NCBI GenBank assembly: GCA_963814955.1
Contig: CAWFEX010000008.1
Span: 930,001 to 994,000, forward strand
Source: DATCJA01 sp963814955
GTDB lineage: Bacteria > Acidobacteriota > Vicinamibacteria > Vicinamibacterales > UBA2999
Length of the DNA stretch: 64,000 nt
Reading direction: 5' to 3'
Of this stretch, positions 46,645 to 54,456 are shown piece by piece. Position 1 is the stretch's first letter. Every line of letters begins with the position of its first letter. The notes under the pieces were generated by a model. It had not been told where the DNA came from. It worked only from the letters and a program-made list of their open reading frames with translations, and searched no databases. The position numbers were made by a program, and so were the translations under genes.

Positions 46645-47115
46645 CTAGCCGCCTGCTCCACCACCCGCGGCGCGGCGCATGCCTTCAGTCACGATGCCCA
46701 CCTTCTCGACACCGGCTCCCTTTGCCGCGTCGATGACGCTGATGATTTCACCGTAGCGGAGAGTGCCGGCGCCCATGATGAACATGGTCTTTTCCCGGCG
46801 CTCCTCGAAGATGGTGCGCAGGCGATCCTGGAGCTCCTGGATGGTCACCGCCTCGTTATTGATCGAGATGCGCCGGTCGGCCGAGTAGTTGAGCACGATC
46901 TGGCCGACGGGAGGTGGCTGGTCCGCTTTGGCCTCGGTCTCCGGTGGCAGGTTGATGTCGAGGCCGCGCTGCGACAGGGGAAGGGCCGCCATGAAGATGA
47001 CGAGCAGCACGAGCAGCACGTCGATCATCGGCGTGACGTTCATGTCGCACGACGCTGCCAGCTTCTTGCCCTTGTATACTCGATCGGCGCCGTGATGCTT
47101 ATGTGCGTGGGCCAT
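46645..47115 (-). CDS. exbD: ExbD/TolR biopolymer transport protein, second copy
   Basis: 156 residues. A basic N-terminus leads into CDMNVTPMIDVLLVLLVIFM, the single transmembrane helix with the conserved aspartate of ExbD/TolR, then a periplasmic domain. It forms the proton-driven motor with ExbB and energises TonB. Overlaps the stop of the other exbD by one base (TAATG). The glycine-rich C-terminus (AAGGGAGG) is variable. Two ExbD-like genes in one operon are common in Acidobacteriota and Bacteroidota; which one pairs with TonB is unknown. Confidence 0.9.
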   Translation of the reverse strand: MAHAHKHHGADRVYKGKKLAASCDMNVTPMIDVLLVLLVIFMAALPLSQRGLDINLPPETEAKADQPPPVGQIVLNYSADRRISINNEAVTIQELQDRLRTIFEERREKTMFIMGAGTLRYGEIISVIDAAKGAGVEKVGIVTEGMRRAAGGGAGG

Positions 47116-47549
47116 TATTCGCCTCCGCCCTGACCCTGACCGCGACGCTCGGTGATGAGGCCGATGTCCTCCAGGCCAGCCGCCCGCAGCTCATCCATCG
47201 CCTGCATCACGGAGCTGTATTCCGCGTCCTCGTCCGCTCGGATGATCAGGATCCGCTGTTTCTTCTGTTCGAGCGCTTCCTCGACACGGCGACGGAGGTC
47301 GCCCTCCTGCACCGCCTGTCCGTTGACGTGAAAACGCCCGTCCGCAGTGATGGCAACGACGGTGTCTTCCTGCGTCTCGGGCTTCTCGGAGCTGTTATTG
47401 GCGATCGGCAGCGTCAACGCAACGCCCTGCTGCAGCAGCGGCGCCACGATCATCATGATGATGAGGAGCACGAGCATGACGTCGACGAGCGGTGTGACGT
47501 TGATATCCGCTTTTGGCCCTCCACCGCTGTCACCAACCTGCATTGACAT
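47115..47549 (-). CDS. exbD: ExbD/TolR biopolymer transport protein, first copy
   Basis: 144 residues. KADINVTPLVDVMLVLLIIMMI holds the transmembrane helix and the essential aspartate, followed by a periplasmic domain ending in LEDIGLITERRG. It acts with ExbB and TonB. Located between exbB (upstream, separated by a heptamer hairpin) and the second exbD. N-terminal MSMQVGDSGGGP is short and cytosolic. Confidence 0.92.
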   Translation of the reverse strand: MSMQVGDSGGGPKADINVTPLVDVMLVLLIIMMIVAPLLQQGVALTLPIANNSSEKPETQEDTVVAITADGRFHVNGQAVQEGDLRRRVEEALEQKKQRILIIRADEDAEYSSVMQAMDELRAAGLEDIGLITERRGQGQGGGE

Positions 47550-47571
47550 AGCGATAACTCCCTAATGTGAT

Positions 47572-47636
47572 GATTCGTGATTGGTGATCTGCGATTGCGA
47601 GGACGAACCACAATCACAAATCACTAATCAGAAATC
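47572..47636. repeat. Inverted pair of heptamer arrays (TTGTGAT type) between exbB and exbD
   Basis: Left arm 47572-47597 and right arm 47611-47636 are complementary at 21 of 26 positions, with a 13-base loop; several of the mismatches allow G-U in RNA. Both arms have a seven-base period (CGTGATT, GGTGATC / ACAAATC, ACTAATC). It lies within the tonB-exbB-exbD transcript and could slow or attenuate it. Confidence 0.75.
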
Positions 47637-47646
47637 GCAAAATTCT

Positions 47647-48324
47647 CTAGGCCGCTGCGGTCTTCTTGATGAAGTAATCAACGAGCTCCGACGAGGAGTT
47701 GTCCATTTCCACGTTGAAGTACTCGAGACGGTTGCTGAGGTAGTTGTAGAACCACACCGCGGGAATCGCGACGAACAGCCCGAGCGCCGTTTCGATGAGC
47801 GCTTCCGCGATACCGACCGACACCGCGCCGATGCTGCCCGTTCCGGTGGCGCCGATGCCGACGAACGCGTTGATAACGCCGATGACCGTTCCGAGCAGTC
47901 CGACGAACGGTGCGGTCGAACCGATGGTGGCCAGCGCCGTGACGCCCTTCTTCAGGTCGGAAGCTGTCAGTGCCGTGGCGCGCTGAATCGACCGACGCAC
48001 GGTGTCGAGCACGTCTTCGCGACCTAGGTTTCCGCCGCTCTCCTGCTGAAACTGATATTCCTGCAGACCGGCGAGAACAACCTTGGCCAGGTGGCTGTAA
48101 CGGAAGTCCTTCGAGCCCGACAACGCGATTGCCTCCTTCAGACGGCCGTCCTTCAGATGCTTCGCCACCTGGGGCGCGTACAGCTTCGACTGCTTGCGCG
48201 CCTGGTTGAAGGTGTAGAAGCGCTCGATCGCTACGCCAATCGACCAGAACGACATGACGAAGAGGATGATCGCGACCGCCCACGCGTAAATGGTCATCTG
48301 GCGGAACATTTCGACAATATCCAT
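47647..48324 (-). CDS. exbB: ExbB/TolQ/MotA-type proton channel protein
   Basis: 225 residues with three transmembrane helices (AWAVAIILFVMSFWSIGVAIE; ATIGSTAPFVGLLGTVIGVINAF; AEALIETALGLFVAIPAVWFY). The second and third helices carry the ExbB/TolQ signature and threonine/polar residues lining the proton path. It forms the motor with ExbD and TonB in the inner membrane. Preceded by tonB after about 30 bases. Confidence 0.94.
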   Translation of the reverse strand: MDIVEMFRQMTIYAWAVAIILFVMSFWSIGVAIERFYTFNQARKQSKLYAPQVAKHLKDGRLKEAIALSGSKDFRYSHLAKVVLAGLQEYQFQQESGGNLGREDVLDTVRRSIQRATALTASDLKKGVTALATIGSTAPFVGLLGTVIGVINAFVGIGATGTGSIGAVSVGIAEALIETALGLFVAIPAVWFYNYLSNRLEYFNVEMDNSSSELVDYFIKKTAAA

Positions 48325-48357
48325 TACAGCCTCCGTGAAGTGGTGAACAAACTCGCG

Positions 48358-49080
48358 TTAACTCAGTGTGAACTGGACCGTGACCGTCATGATGACCGGC
48401 ACCGGAACTCCGTTCAGCAACGTCGGCGTGAACTCCCACTGCCGGACCGCGTCGAGTGCCGACGCATCGAGGAGCGGAATCGAGCGCAACACGCGCGCGT
48501 CCTGCACCTTGCCGGTGGGTCCGATGGTCGCTTCAATGATCACGACACCCTGAACGCGAGCCGACTGCGCGATGGGCGGATACTGCGGCCGCACGTCCTT
48601 GGTTTTGACCGGCGGCTTGATCGAGCCGCCAACGCGCACCGGCGCTGGTGGCGGCGGAGGCGGCGGCGGCGCCTCGGGTAAGCCACCCACGACACCTCCG
48701 ACGACACCGCCGGGCACACCGCCGGCAACGGCGGGACCGCGGTCGAAACTCGTGTCAGGCGGTGGTTCGGGTGCAATCTCCTTCGGCTCCTCGATGGGGG
48801 CCGCAGCCGGATTCACTTCGACGACCGGCTTGGGAGGGGCTGCTTCTGGAGGCGGCGGCGGCGGCGGGGGCGGCGGTGGGGGCGGTGGTGCGGCCACGAA
48901 CGCGCTCATCATCGACGGTGGCGTCGGAAGGACGTCGTACGCCATCAGCGGGATGATGATGATCGACAGGACGACCACCGTGTGGACCGCAATCGACAGT
49001 GGAATCGTGTACCACTGTTTCGTCCCGACCTTGACGGACGGATCGACGATGTCCCCGAACATCTTTTCTACGCGTGGCAC
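48358..49080 (-). CDS. tonB: TonB protein
   Basis: 240 residues from GTG 49080, with AGGAGG eight bases upstream. An N-terminal transmembrane anchor (LSIAVHTVVVLSIIIIPLMA; histidine H33 in a SHLS-like position) is followed by proline-rich spacers (a run of 15 prolines near 65-79 and another near 140), and a TonB C-terminal domain (VRPQYPPIAQSARVQGVVII, LDASALDAVRQWEFTPTL). It transmits energy to receptors such as the Oar-like protein at 40.1 kb. First gene of tonB-exbB-exbD-exbD. Confidence 0.94.
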   Translation of the reverse strand: MPRVEKMFGDIVDPSVKVGTKQWYTIPLSIAVHTVVVLSIIIIPLMAYDVLPTPPSMMSAFVAAPPPPPPPPPPPPPPEAAPPKPVVEVNPAAAPIEEPKEIAPEPPPDTSFDRGPAVAGGVPGGVVGGVVGGLPEAPPPPPPPPAPVRVGGSIKPPVKTKDVRPQYPPIAQSARVQGVVIIEATIGPTGKVQDARVLRSIPLLDASALDAVRQWEFTPTLLNGVPVPVIMTVTVQFTLS

Positions 49081-49170
49081 CGGTCTTACCTCCTGAAATC
49101 GCGGCGCGAACCCTTCCGGTTCGCAGGCGACCTCTAGGTCTGCCTTGTTTGCTCAACCCAAAGGCTGCCG

Positions 49171-49200
49171 ATTATATCGACCCCGAAAAAAACGTGTCAA
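49171..49200 (-). promoter_or_regulatory. Consensus promoter of the tonB-exbB-exbD operon
   Basis: On the minus strand TTGACA (49200 to 49195), 18 bases, TATAAT (49176 to 49171): both hexamers are perfect matches to the sigma-70 consensus. The 84-base leader carries a hairpin GCGAACC/GGTTCGC (49106-49124) close to the AGGAGG of tonB. No Fur box was recognised. Confidence 0.7.
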
Positions 49201-49440
49201 CGAACCCGCCAAAGGCACCGATCTCTCAGTCAGTGAGGCCCCCTGGCTGGTCAGCCGTGTCTTGCTAGTCCGCTCCGCGCTTGGGCGAGCGGCGGATGCA
49301 TGACCGACCCGTCATGCTTAGACACCGTAATACGGCAAAGTGCTCCGAAAAATACAGCCGAGCAGATCGGGGATTCTAACCCGGTTTCGACAAAGCGCAA
49401 GCGCAAAAACCGTCCCTGTGACCCGCCTCGACGGCACACG
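49201..49440. other. Gap between hppA and the tonB promoter
   Basis: No gene. Minus-strand features: a second promoter-like pair, TTGCGC and TAGAAT with 16 bases between, near 49372-49399, and a short palindrome GCATGAC/GTCATGC near 49300. A small RNA reading toward tonB is possible but nothing supports it further. No tRNA could be folded. Confidence 0.3.
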
Positions 49441-51903
49441 TCACTCAGCCGTGCCGATCCGCATGCTGTAAAACGAGCGATACACGAACACCAGCGCGAA
49501 TGCCAGAAAGACTGCGGCCAGAACGTGAGTGACGGCGGTTCCCATATCGGCGGACAGCTCCACGGCGAGCTCGACCGCCAGAAGCCCGAACAGCGTCGTG
49601 AACTTGATGACGGGGTTCAAAGCAACCGACGAGGTGTCCTTGAAGGGGTCGCCCACGGTGTCGCCGACGACCGTCGCCGCGTGAAGCGGCGTGTTCTTCA
49701 TCTTCAGCTCAGTTTCGACGATCTTCTTTGCATTGTCCCACGCGCCGCCGGCGTTTGCCATGAACACAGCCTGGTAAAGGCCGAAGATTGCGATCGAGAT
49801 GAGGTAGCCGACGAAGAAATACGGCTCCACGAACGCAAATGCGAGCGTCGCGAAGAAAACCGTCAGAAAGATGTTGAACATTCCACGCTGCGCATACTGC
49901 GTGCAGATCTCGACAACCTTCTTGCTGTCGGCTACCGACGCCCTCTCTACGCCCTCGAGCCGGATGTTCGCCTTGATGAACTCGACAGCGCGGTACGCGC
50001 CCGTCGTCACCGCCTGCGTCGACGCACCGGTGAACCAGTAGATCACGGATCCGCCCGTGATCAGACCCAGCAGGAAGGGTGGATGCAGGAGCGACAAGAG
50101 CTCGGTGTTCTGCGTCAGACCCTCAGTCAGCAGCACAATCGTCGAAAAAATCATCGTCGTCGCGCCGACGACCGCAGTCCCGATGAGTACGGGTTTCGCC
50201 GTGGCCTTGAAGGTATTTCCGGCGCCGTCGTTTTCCTCGAGCGCCGCCTTTGCCTGCTCGAACTTCACATCGATGTTGAAGTCGCGCTTCAGCTCCTGCT
50301 GAATACCTGGTATGCCTTCAATCACCGACAGCTCGTACACGGACTGGGCATTGTCCGTGACCGGGCCGTAGGAGTCGACGGCGATCGTGACGGGGCCCAT
50401 GCCAAGGAATCCGAACGCCACCAGCCCGAATGCGAACACGGCGGGGGCGAGCATCAGATCCGACATCGAGGTGCTCGCGGCGCTGACGAAGTAGGCGATC
50501 GTCATCAGCGCGACGATGCTCAAGCCAATCCAGAAAGCGCTGAAATTGCCGGCCACGAATCCAGAAAGAATGTTGAGCGATGCGCCTCCTTCGCGAGAGG
50601 ACGTGACTACTTCCTTGACATGGCTGGACTCCACCGACGTGAACACCTTGACCAGCTCGGGAATAATCGCCCCGGCAAGCGTGCCGCACGTGATGATCGT
50701 CGACAGCTTCCACCAGAGCGTCCCGTCACCAAGCTCCCCGATCAGCAGTCTCGATACGATGTACGTAAGGACGACCGAGACGATGGACGTCAGCCAGACG
50801 AGCTGCGTCAGCGGCGCTTCGAAGTTCATCCGTGTCGCGTTGGCATAGCGCCCCGCCGCGAGTGCGTGATTCAGCAGGTACGAGCCGCCACTGGCGATGA
50901 CCATCATGATGCGCATGACGAAAATCCAGACGAGCAGCTGAACCTGCGTGGCCGCCTCGGGTACCGCCGTCATGATGAACACGATCAGCGCGACTCCCGT
51001 GACGCCATACGTTTCGAAGCCGTCCGCGCTTGGTCCGACCGAATCGCCTGCGTTGTCCCCGGTGCAGTCCGCGATCACACCTGGGTTCCGTGCATCGTCC
51101 TCTTTGATGTTGAACACGATCTTCATCAGATCGGATCCGATGTCCGCGATCTTGGTGAAAATGCCACCCGCGATGCGCAGTGCGGCTGCGCCGAGCGATT
51201 CGCCAATCGCAAACCCGATGAAACAGGGTCCTGCATAGTCACCAGGGATGAACAGCAGAATGAACAGCATGATGAGCAGCTCGACGCTGATGAGAAGCAT
51301 GCCCACGCTCATCCCCGCCCGGAGCGGAATCTCGTGCAAGGGATACGGCTTGCCGCCGAGGCTGGCAAATGCCGTCCGGGAGTTCGCGTAAGTGTTTACG
51401 CGAATGCCGAACCACGCCACGCTGTAGCTGCCCAGGATGCCGACGACGCTGAACAACAGGACGATCACGACGCGGAGCGCGTCCATTCCCGAGAGCACAC
51501 CGAAATACAGGACGATAATGACGGCGATGAACACCTCGAGGATGGCGAGAAACTTACCCTGCTGTGTGAGGTACGTTTTGCAGGTCTCGTAAATAAGCTC
51601 CGAAATCTCCCGCATCGATCGGTGCACGGGAAGGTTCTTGAGCTGCGTGAGAATCACCAGACCGAACACCATCCCGAGCAGCGATACGCCGAGCCCCACC
51701 ATGAGCAGCGTGCGGCCGTTGTAGCCGCCAACGTCCACGAGATCCAGGGGTGGCAGCACCAGGGCGGCTTCGCCGCCCGCAGGTTCAGCCTGTGCCGCCT
51801 GGCCAAGCGGCTCCGGCTGCGCCATCGCGGGCACCGCGCCTGCGGCCAGCACCATTGCACAGGCGGCTGCCACCACTATCCATCGTTTGAACGACGCGAT
51901 CAT
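49441..51903 (-). CDS. hppA: Membrane-bound proton-pumping inorganic pyrophosphatase
   Basis: 820 residues from ATG 51903 with GAGGAG upstream. It couples pyrophosphate hydrolysis to ion pumping. Conserved parts: ADCTGDNAGDSVGPSADGFE (the PPi/Mg site, with an unusual CTG and SVGPS in place of the common NVGDNVGDCAGMAAD), GGAWDNAKK, and VGDTVGDPFKDTSSVALNP. Lysine in GNTFKATAK corresponds to the position that makes these enzymes K+-independent. About 16 transmembrane helices. The N-terminus begins with a signal-like helix ending AMAQ plus a linker, which is longer than usual. Confidence 0.93.
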   Translation of the reverse strand: MIASFKRWIVVAAACAMVLAAGAVPAMAQPEPLGQAAQAEPAGGEAALVLPPLDLVDVGGYNGRTLLMVGLGVSLLGMVFGLVILTQLKNLPVHRSMREISELIYETCKTYLTQQGKFLAILEVFIAVIIVLYFGVLSGMDALRVVIVLLFSVVGILGSYSVAWFGIRVNTYANSRTAFASLGGKPYPLHEIPLRAGMSVGMLLISVELLIMLFILLFIPGDYAGPCFIGFAIGESLGAAALRIAGGIFTKIADIGSDLMKIVFNIKEDDARNPGVIADCTGDNAGDSVGPSADGFETYGVTGVALIVFIMTAVPEAATQVQLLVWIFVMRIMMVIASGGSYLLNHALAAGRYANATRMNFEAPLTQLVWLTSIVSVVLTYIVSRLLIGELGDGTLWWKLSTIITCGTLAGAIIPELVKVFTSVESSHVKEVVTSSREGGASLNILSGFVAGNFSAFWIGLSIVALMTIAYFVSAASTSMSDLMLAPAVFAFGLVAFGFLGMGPVTIAVDSYGPVTDNAQSVYELSVIEGIPGIQQELKRDFNIDVKFEQAKAALEENDGAGNTFKATAKPVLIGTAVVGATTMIFSTIVLLTEGLTQNTELLSLLHPPFLLGLITGGSVIYWFTGASTQAVTTGAYRAVEFIKANIRLEGVERASVADSKKVVEICTQYAQRGMFNIFLTVFFATLAFAFVEPYFFVGYLISIAIFGLYQAVFMANAGGAWDNAKKIVETELKMKNTPLHAATVVGDTVGDPFKDTSSVALNPVIKFTTLFGLLAVELAVELSADMGTAVTHVLAAVFLAFALVFVYRSFYSMRIGTAE

Positions 51904-51934
51904 CAGCTGACTACTCCTCTTGTTTGAGTGACAC

Positions 51935-52591
51935 TCATCGAGTTCGGGACGGGCCGGAATGGTCCACATCGGGCGACCCGACCGCGTCCGACGCAGACTC
52001 GATCCCCTTGCCTCGTATGAGGTCGGGAATCGACATCCCTCCCGTAAGAAATATGCGGATACCTTCCTCGACCGTGACATCGGGAAAGAAAATGCTGCTC
52101 CGCGGGTACACGATCACATCCCCGAGGTACAGATGGTTCGTGGGCACATATATGGCCACGAGCGACTCCCCTCCATGTCCGCGATCGACGACGAACTCTT
52201 TCGTCATGAAACCGAGCACGACGCCCCGACGGGGGTCCTCCACCATCACGACGCGTTTGAACCCGTACTCGTTGTCGGGCGAAAAAGCAGCCACGAGCTG
52301 TTTCACGGGCGCATAAATCGTCCGGAACACGGGCACGCGCATCAGCCACTCCTCACCGCGCGCCAGGATGCGACGGCCGATCACGTTCGTCGCCAGCGCG
52401 CCGACCGCGAGGACTACCAGCAGCGTGATAAGAATGCCGAGTCCCGGCACCTCCCGGCCCAAGACGCGCGACGCCAAGGGTGCGGTAAAACGGTCAATGA
52501 TACCGAAGATCCACACGAACGCGAACACGCTGACCACCAACGGGATGGTGATGAAGAAGCCGGTGATGAGCCTGCGGCGCAGCCACTGCAT
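51935..52591 (-). CDS. DUF502 family membrane protein
   Basis: 218 residues. Two N-terminal transmembrane segments (ITGFFITIPLVVSVFAFVWIF; GLGILITLLVVLAVGALATNV) precede the conserved PVFRTIYAPVKQLVAAF and a soluble domain with VYVPTNH-like YVPTNHLYLGDVIV. This is the DUF502 pattern; related proteins in plants are known as COV membrane proteins. Bacterial role not known. Lies between uppP (three bases upstream) and hppA (31 bases downstream) on the same strand, so the three probably form an operon of envelope functions. Confidence 0.9.
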   Translation of the reverse strand: MQWLRRRLITGFFITIPLVVSVFAFVWIFGIIDRFTAPLASRVLGREVPGLGILITLLVVLAVGALATNVIGRRILARGEEWLMRVPVFRTIYAPVKQLVAAFSPDNEYGFKRVVMVEDPRRGVVLGFMTKEFVVDRGHGGESLVAIYVPTNHLYLGDVIVYPRSSIFFPDVTVEEGIRIFLTGGMSIPDLIRGKGIESASDAVGSPDVDHSGPSRTR

Positions 52592-52594
52592 GGA

Positions 52595-53383
52595 CTATCC
52601 CGCCGGGAACGCCATCAACAGCGCGATGCCGCACGCAATTCGGTACCACGCGAATGGAGCAAAACCCGACCGCCTGACGAACGACAGGAACGGCCTTACC
52701 ACGAAGGCCGCCGCGACGAACGCGGCGACAAACCCTATCGCGATCTCGGCGGCCCGGTCTGGCGCCAGCGACGCGCGCACCTCCAGCAGCTGATACACAA
52801 AGGCGGCAAGTATCGTCGGCATCGCCAGAAAAAAGGAGAATTCGGCAGCTGCCGCCCGGTCCAGGCGCATCAGCATGCCGCCGACGATCGTCGCCCCCGA
52901 TCGCGACACGCCAGGAATGAGCGCAACCGCCTGGCACATTCCCACAGCGAATGCGCGCGAGAGGGGGGTCCGTTCGGCATCGAATACGGCAGGCGCAGGT
53001 CCGAATCTCTCCACGACCAGCATGACCACGCCGCCGGCAATGAAGGCGACGGCGATGACGCGCACGCTTTCGAACAGCACCGACTGCACGTAGTCGGCGC
53101 CGAATGCCCCCACAATCGCCGCTGGAATGAACGCCACGAGGATCATCGCGGCGAAGCGTTGTGCCTCGCGCTCGGTTGGCAGCCCGCGCAGGACAGCGAG
53201 AATCTTCGCGCGATAGAGCCACATGATGGCGAGGACCGACCCGAGCTGAATCATGACCGTGAACGCTGGATCTTCGTAGCCGAGAATCCGACCTGCGACC
53301 AGCAGGTGCGCCGTTGACGAAACTGGCAGGAACTCCGTCAGGCCCTGGATGATCCCGAGCAGCGCGGCAATTAGGTAAGTCAC
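52595..53383 (-). CDS. uppP: Undecaprenyl-diphosphatase
   Basis: 262 residues from GTG 53383. It dephosphorylates undecaprenyl pyrophosphate so that the carrier can be reused for wall synthesis; overproduction gives bacitracin resistance. Motifs: GIIQGLTEFLPVSSTAHLL near the N-terminus (E and S active-site residues) and the second PGVSRSGATIVGGM. Eight membrane spans. The start lies right at a heptamer array, so no Shine-Dalgarno is seen, and the frame extends through the repeat; the start is chosen on homology of the mature N-terminus. Confidence 0.94.
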   Translation of the reverse strand: MTYLIAALLGIIQGLTEFLPVSSTAHLLVAGRILGYEDPAFTVMIQLGSVLAIMWLYRAKILAVLRGLPTEREAQRFAAMILVAFIPAAIVGAFGADYVQSVLFESVRVIAVAFIAGGVVMLVVERFGPAPAVFDAERTPLSRAFAVGMCQAVALIPGVSRSGATIVGGMLMRLDRAAAAEFSFFLAMPTILAAFVYQLLEVRASLAPDRAAEIAIGFVAAFVAAAFVVRPFLSFVRRSGFAPFAWYRIACGIALLMAFPAG

Positions 53384-53389
53384 GAAGCA

Positions 53390-53410
53390 GTAGGCTGTAG
53401 GCAGTAGGCG
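53390..53410. repeat. Heptamer array GTAGGCN x3 at the uppP start
   Basis: GTAGGCT GTAGGCA GTAGGCG, seven bases from the proposed uppP start codon. Same period as the other arrays but a different unit. Confidence 0.7.
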
Positions 53411-53416
53411 TTGTAC

Positions 53417-53461
53417 CGCGCAGGCTTCAGCCTGCGCGCCGCGTGGGCTGAAGCCCACGCG
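53417..53461. repeat. Tandem GGCT-NN-AGCC hairpins
   Basis: Two palindromes in a row, each with ten-base stems and two-base loops: CGCGCAGGCT/AGCCTGCGCG (53417-53438) and CGCGTGGGCT/AGCCCACGCG (53440-53461). Between secF and uppP, 12 bases after the secF stop codon; possibly a transcript end or stabiliser. Confidence 0.8.
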
Positions 53462-53473
53462 CTACACCCTGGG

Positions 53474-54454
53474 TCAAGAGGCCCGTGCGCCGCGCGTCTT
53501 CCGCCCGGGACGTGCCTCGGGCCGCCCTGGTGCCGCAGTAGCCGCCGTTGCCGCACGCCGCCGCTGACTCAGGATGATCGCAATCGCCGAAGCGATGAAA
53601 ATAGTGGAATAGGTGCCGCTGACGATGCCGACGAGCATCGTGAACGCGAACCCGCGGAGCACCTCGCCTCCAAATAGATAGAGCGACAGCACCGCCAGGA
53701 AGGTCGTGCCGGCGGTAATCACCGTCCGCGCCAGCGTCTGGTTGACGCTCGTATTGACGACCTGCTCGAGCGAGTCGCGCCGCATCGAGCGCAGATTTTC
53801 GCGGACACGATCGAACACGACGATCGTGTCGTTGACCGAGTAGCCAGTGATGGTCAGGATCGCGGCCACGACGTTGAGCGACATCTCGTACCCGAAGAAC
53901 ATCAGGAACGCCAGCGTTACGAAGATGTCGTGAAACGTCGCGGCAATCGCGCCGACGGCAAATGAGAACCGGAAGCGGAACGCGATGTACAGCGTGATGG
54001 CGATGATCGACGCCAACGTAGCGTAGATACCGCGCTGCTGCAGCTCGGCGCCGATGACGGGGCCGACGAGTTCCCGGCTGATCACTTCAAAGCTGGGCAG
54101 GCTGGCCTTCTGCAGAGCCTGGACGATTTGCTGGGAACCCTCCTCTAGGCTGGCACCCTGCTCCACTCCCTCTACGAGGGGCAGCCTGATGAGCCACTCA
54201 TGGTCCTCGGGCGCGCCGTATTGCTGCACGCCCACCTCGCCCGCGATTCCGGTGACAGCGTTACGGACCTGCTCCCCGGAAACGGGCTGGTCGAACTTGA
54301 CGACCACAATCGTGCCGCCGGAGAAGTCGATGCCAAGCGGCAGGCCCCGCGCCGCCGTCATCGCCGCTCCGGCAATGATCACGACCAACGACAGCCCGAT
54401 CGCGTGCCACCGCCAGCGAATGAAATTGAAATTGGGAGTTTTGAAAAACTGCAT
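53474..54454 (-). CDS. secF: Protein translocase subunit SecF
   Basis: 326 residues from ATG 54454. It works with SecD and SecYEG, using the proton motive force to help export proteins. Six transmembrane helices; the block GIDFSGGTIVVVKF, the P1-type periplasmic domain, and NDTIVVFDRVRENLR (conserved D and R in the fourth span) are the SecF signature. The alanine/arginine-rich C-tail (53474-53560 region) is variable. The gene lies two bases after the secD stop. Confidence 0.95.
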   Translation of the reverse strand: MQFFKTPNFNFIRWRWHAIGLSLVVIIAGAAMTAARGLPLGIDFSGGTIVVVKFDQPVSGEQVRNAVTGIAGEVGVQQYGAPEDHEWLIRLPLVEGVEQGASLEEGSQQIVQALQKASLPSFEVISRELVGPVIGAELQQRGIYATLASIIAITLYIAFRFRFSFAVGAIAATFHDIFVTLAFLMFFGYEMSLNVVAAILTITGYSVNDTIVVFDRVRENLRSMRRDSLEQVVNTSVNQTLARTVITAGTTFLAVLSLYLFGGEVLRGFAFTMLVGIVSGTYSTIFIASAIAIILSQRRRAATAATAAPGRPEARPGRKTRGARAS

Positions 54455-54456
54455 AC

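Noticed and set aside
49300..51927. An 875-codon open frame on the plus strand opposite hppA
   Set aside because: It is the antisense shadow of the pyrophosphatase gene, full of Asp/Arg/His as expected for such frames, with no domain of its own.
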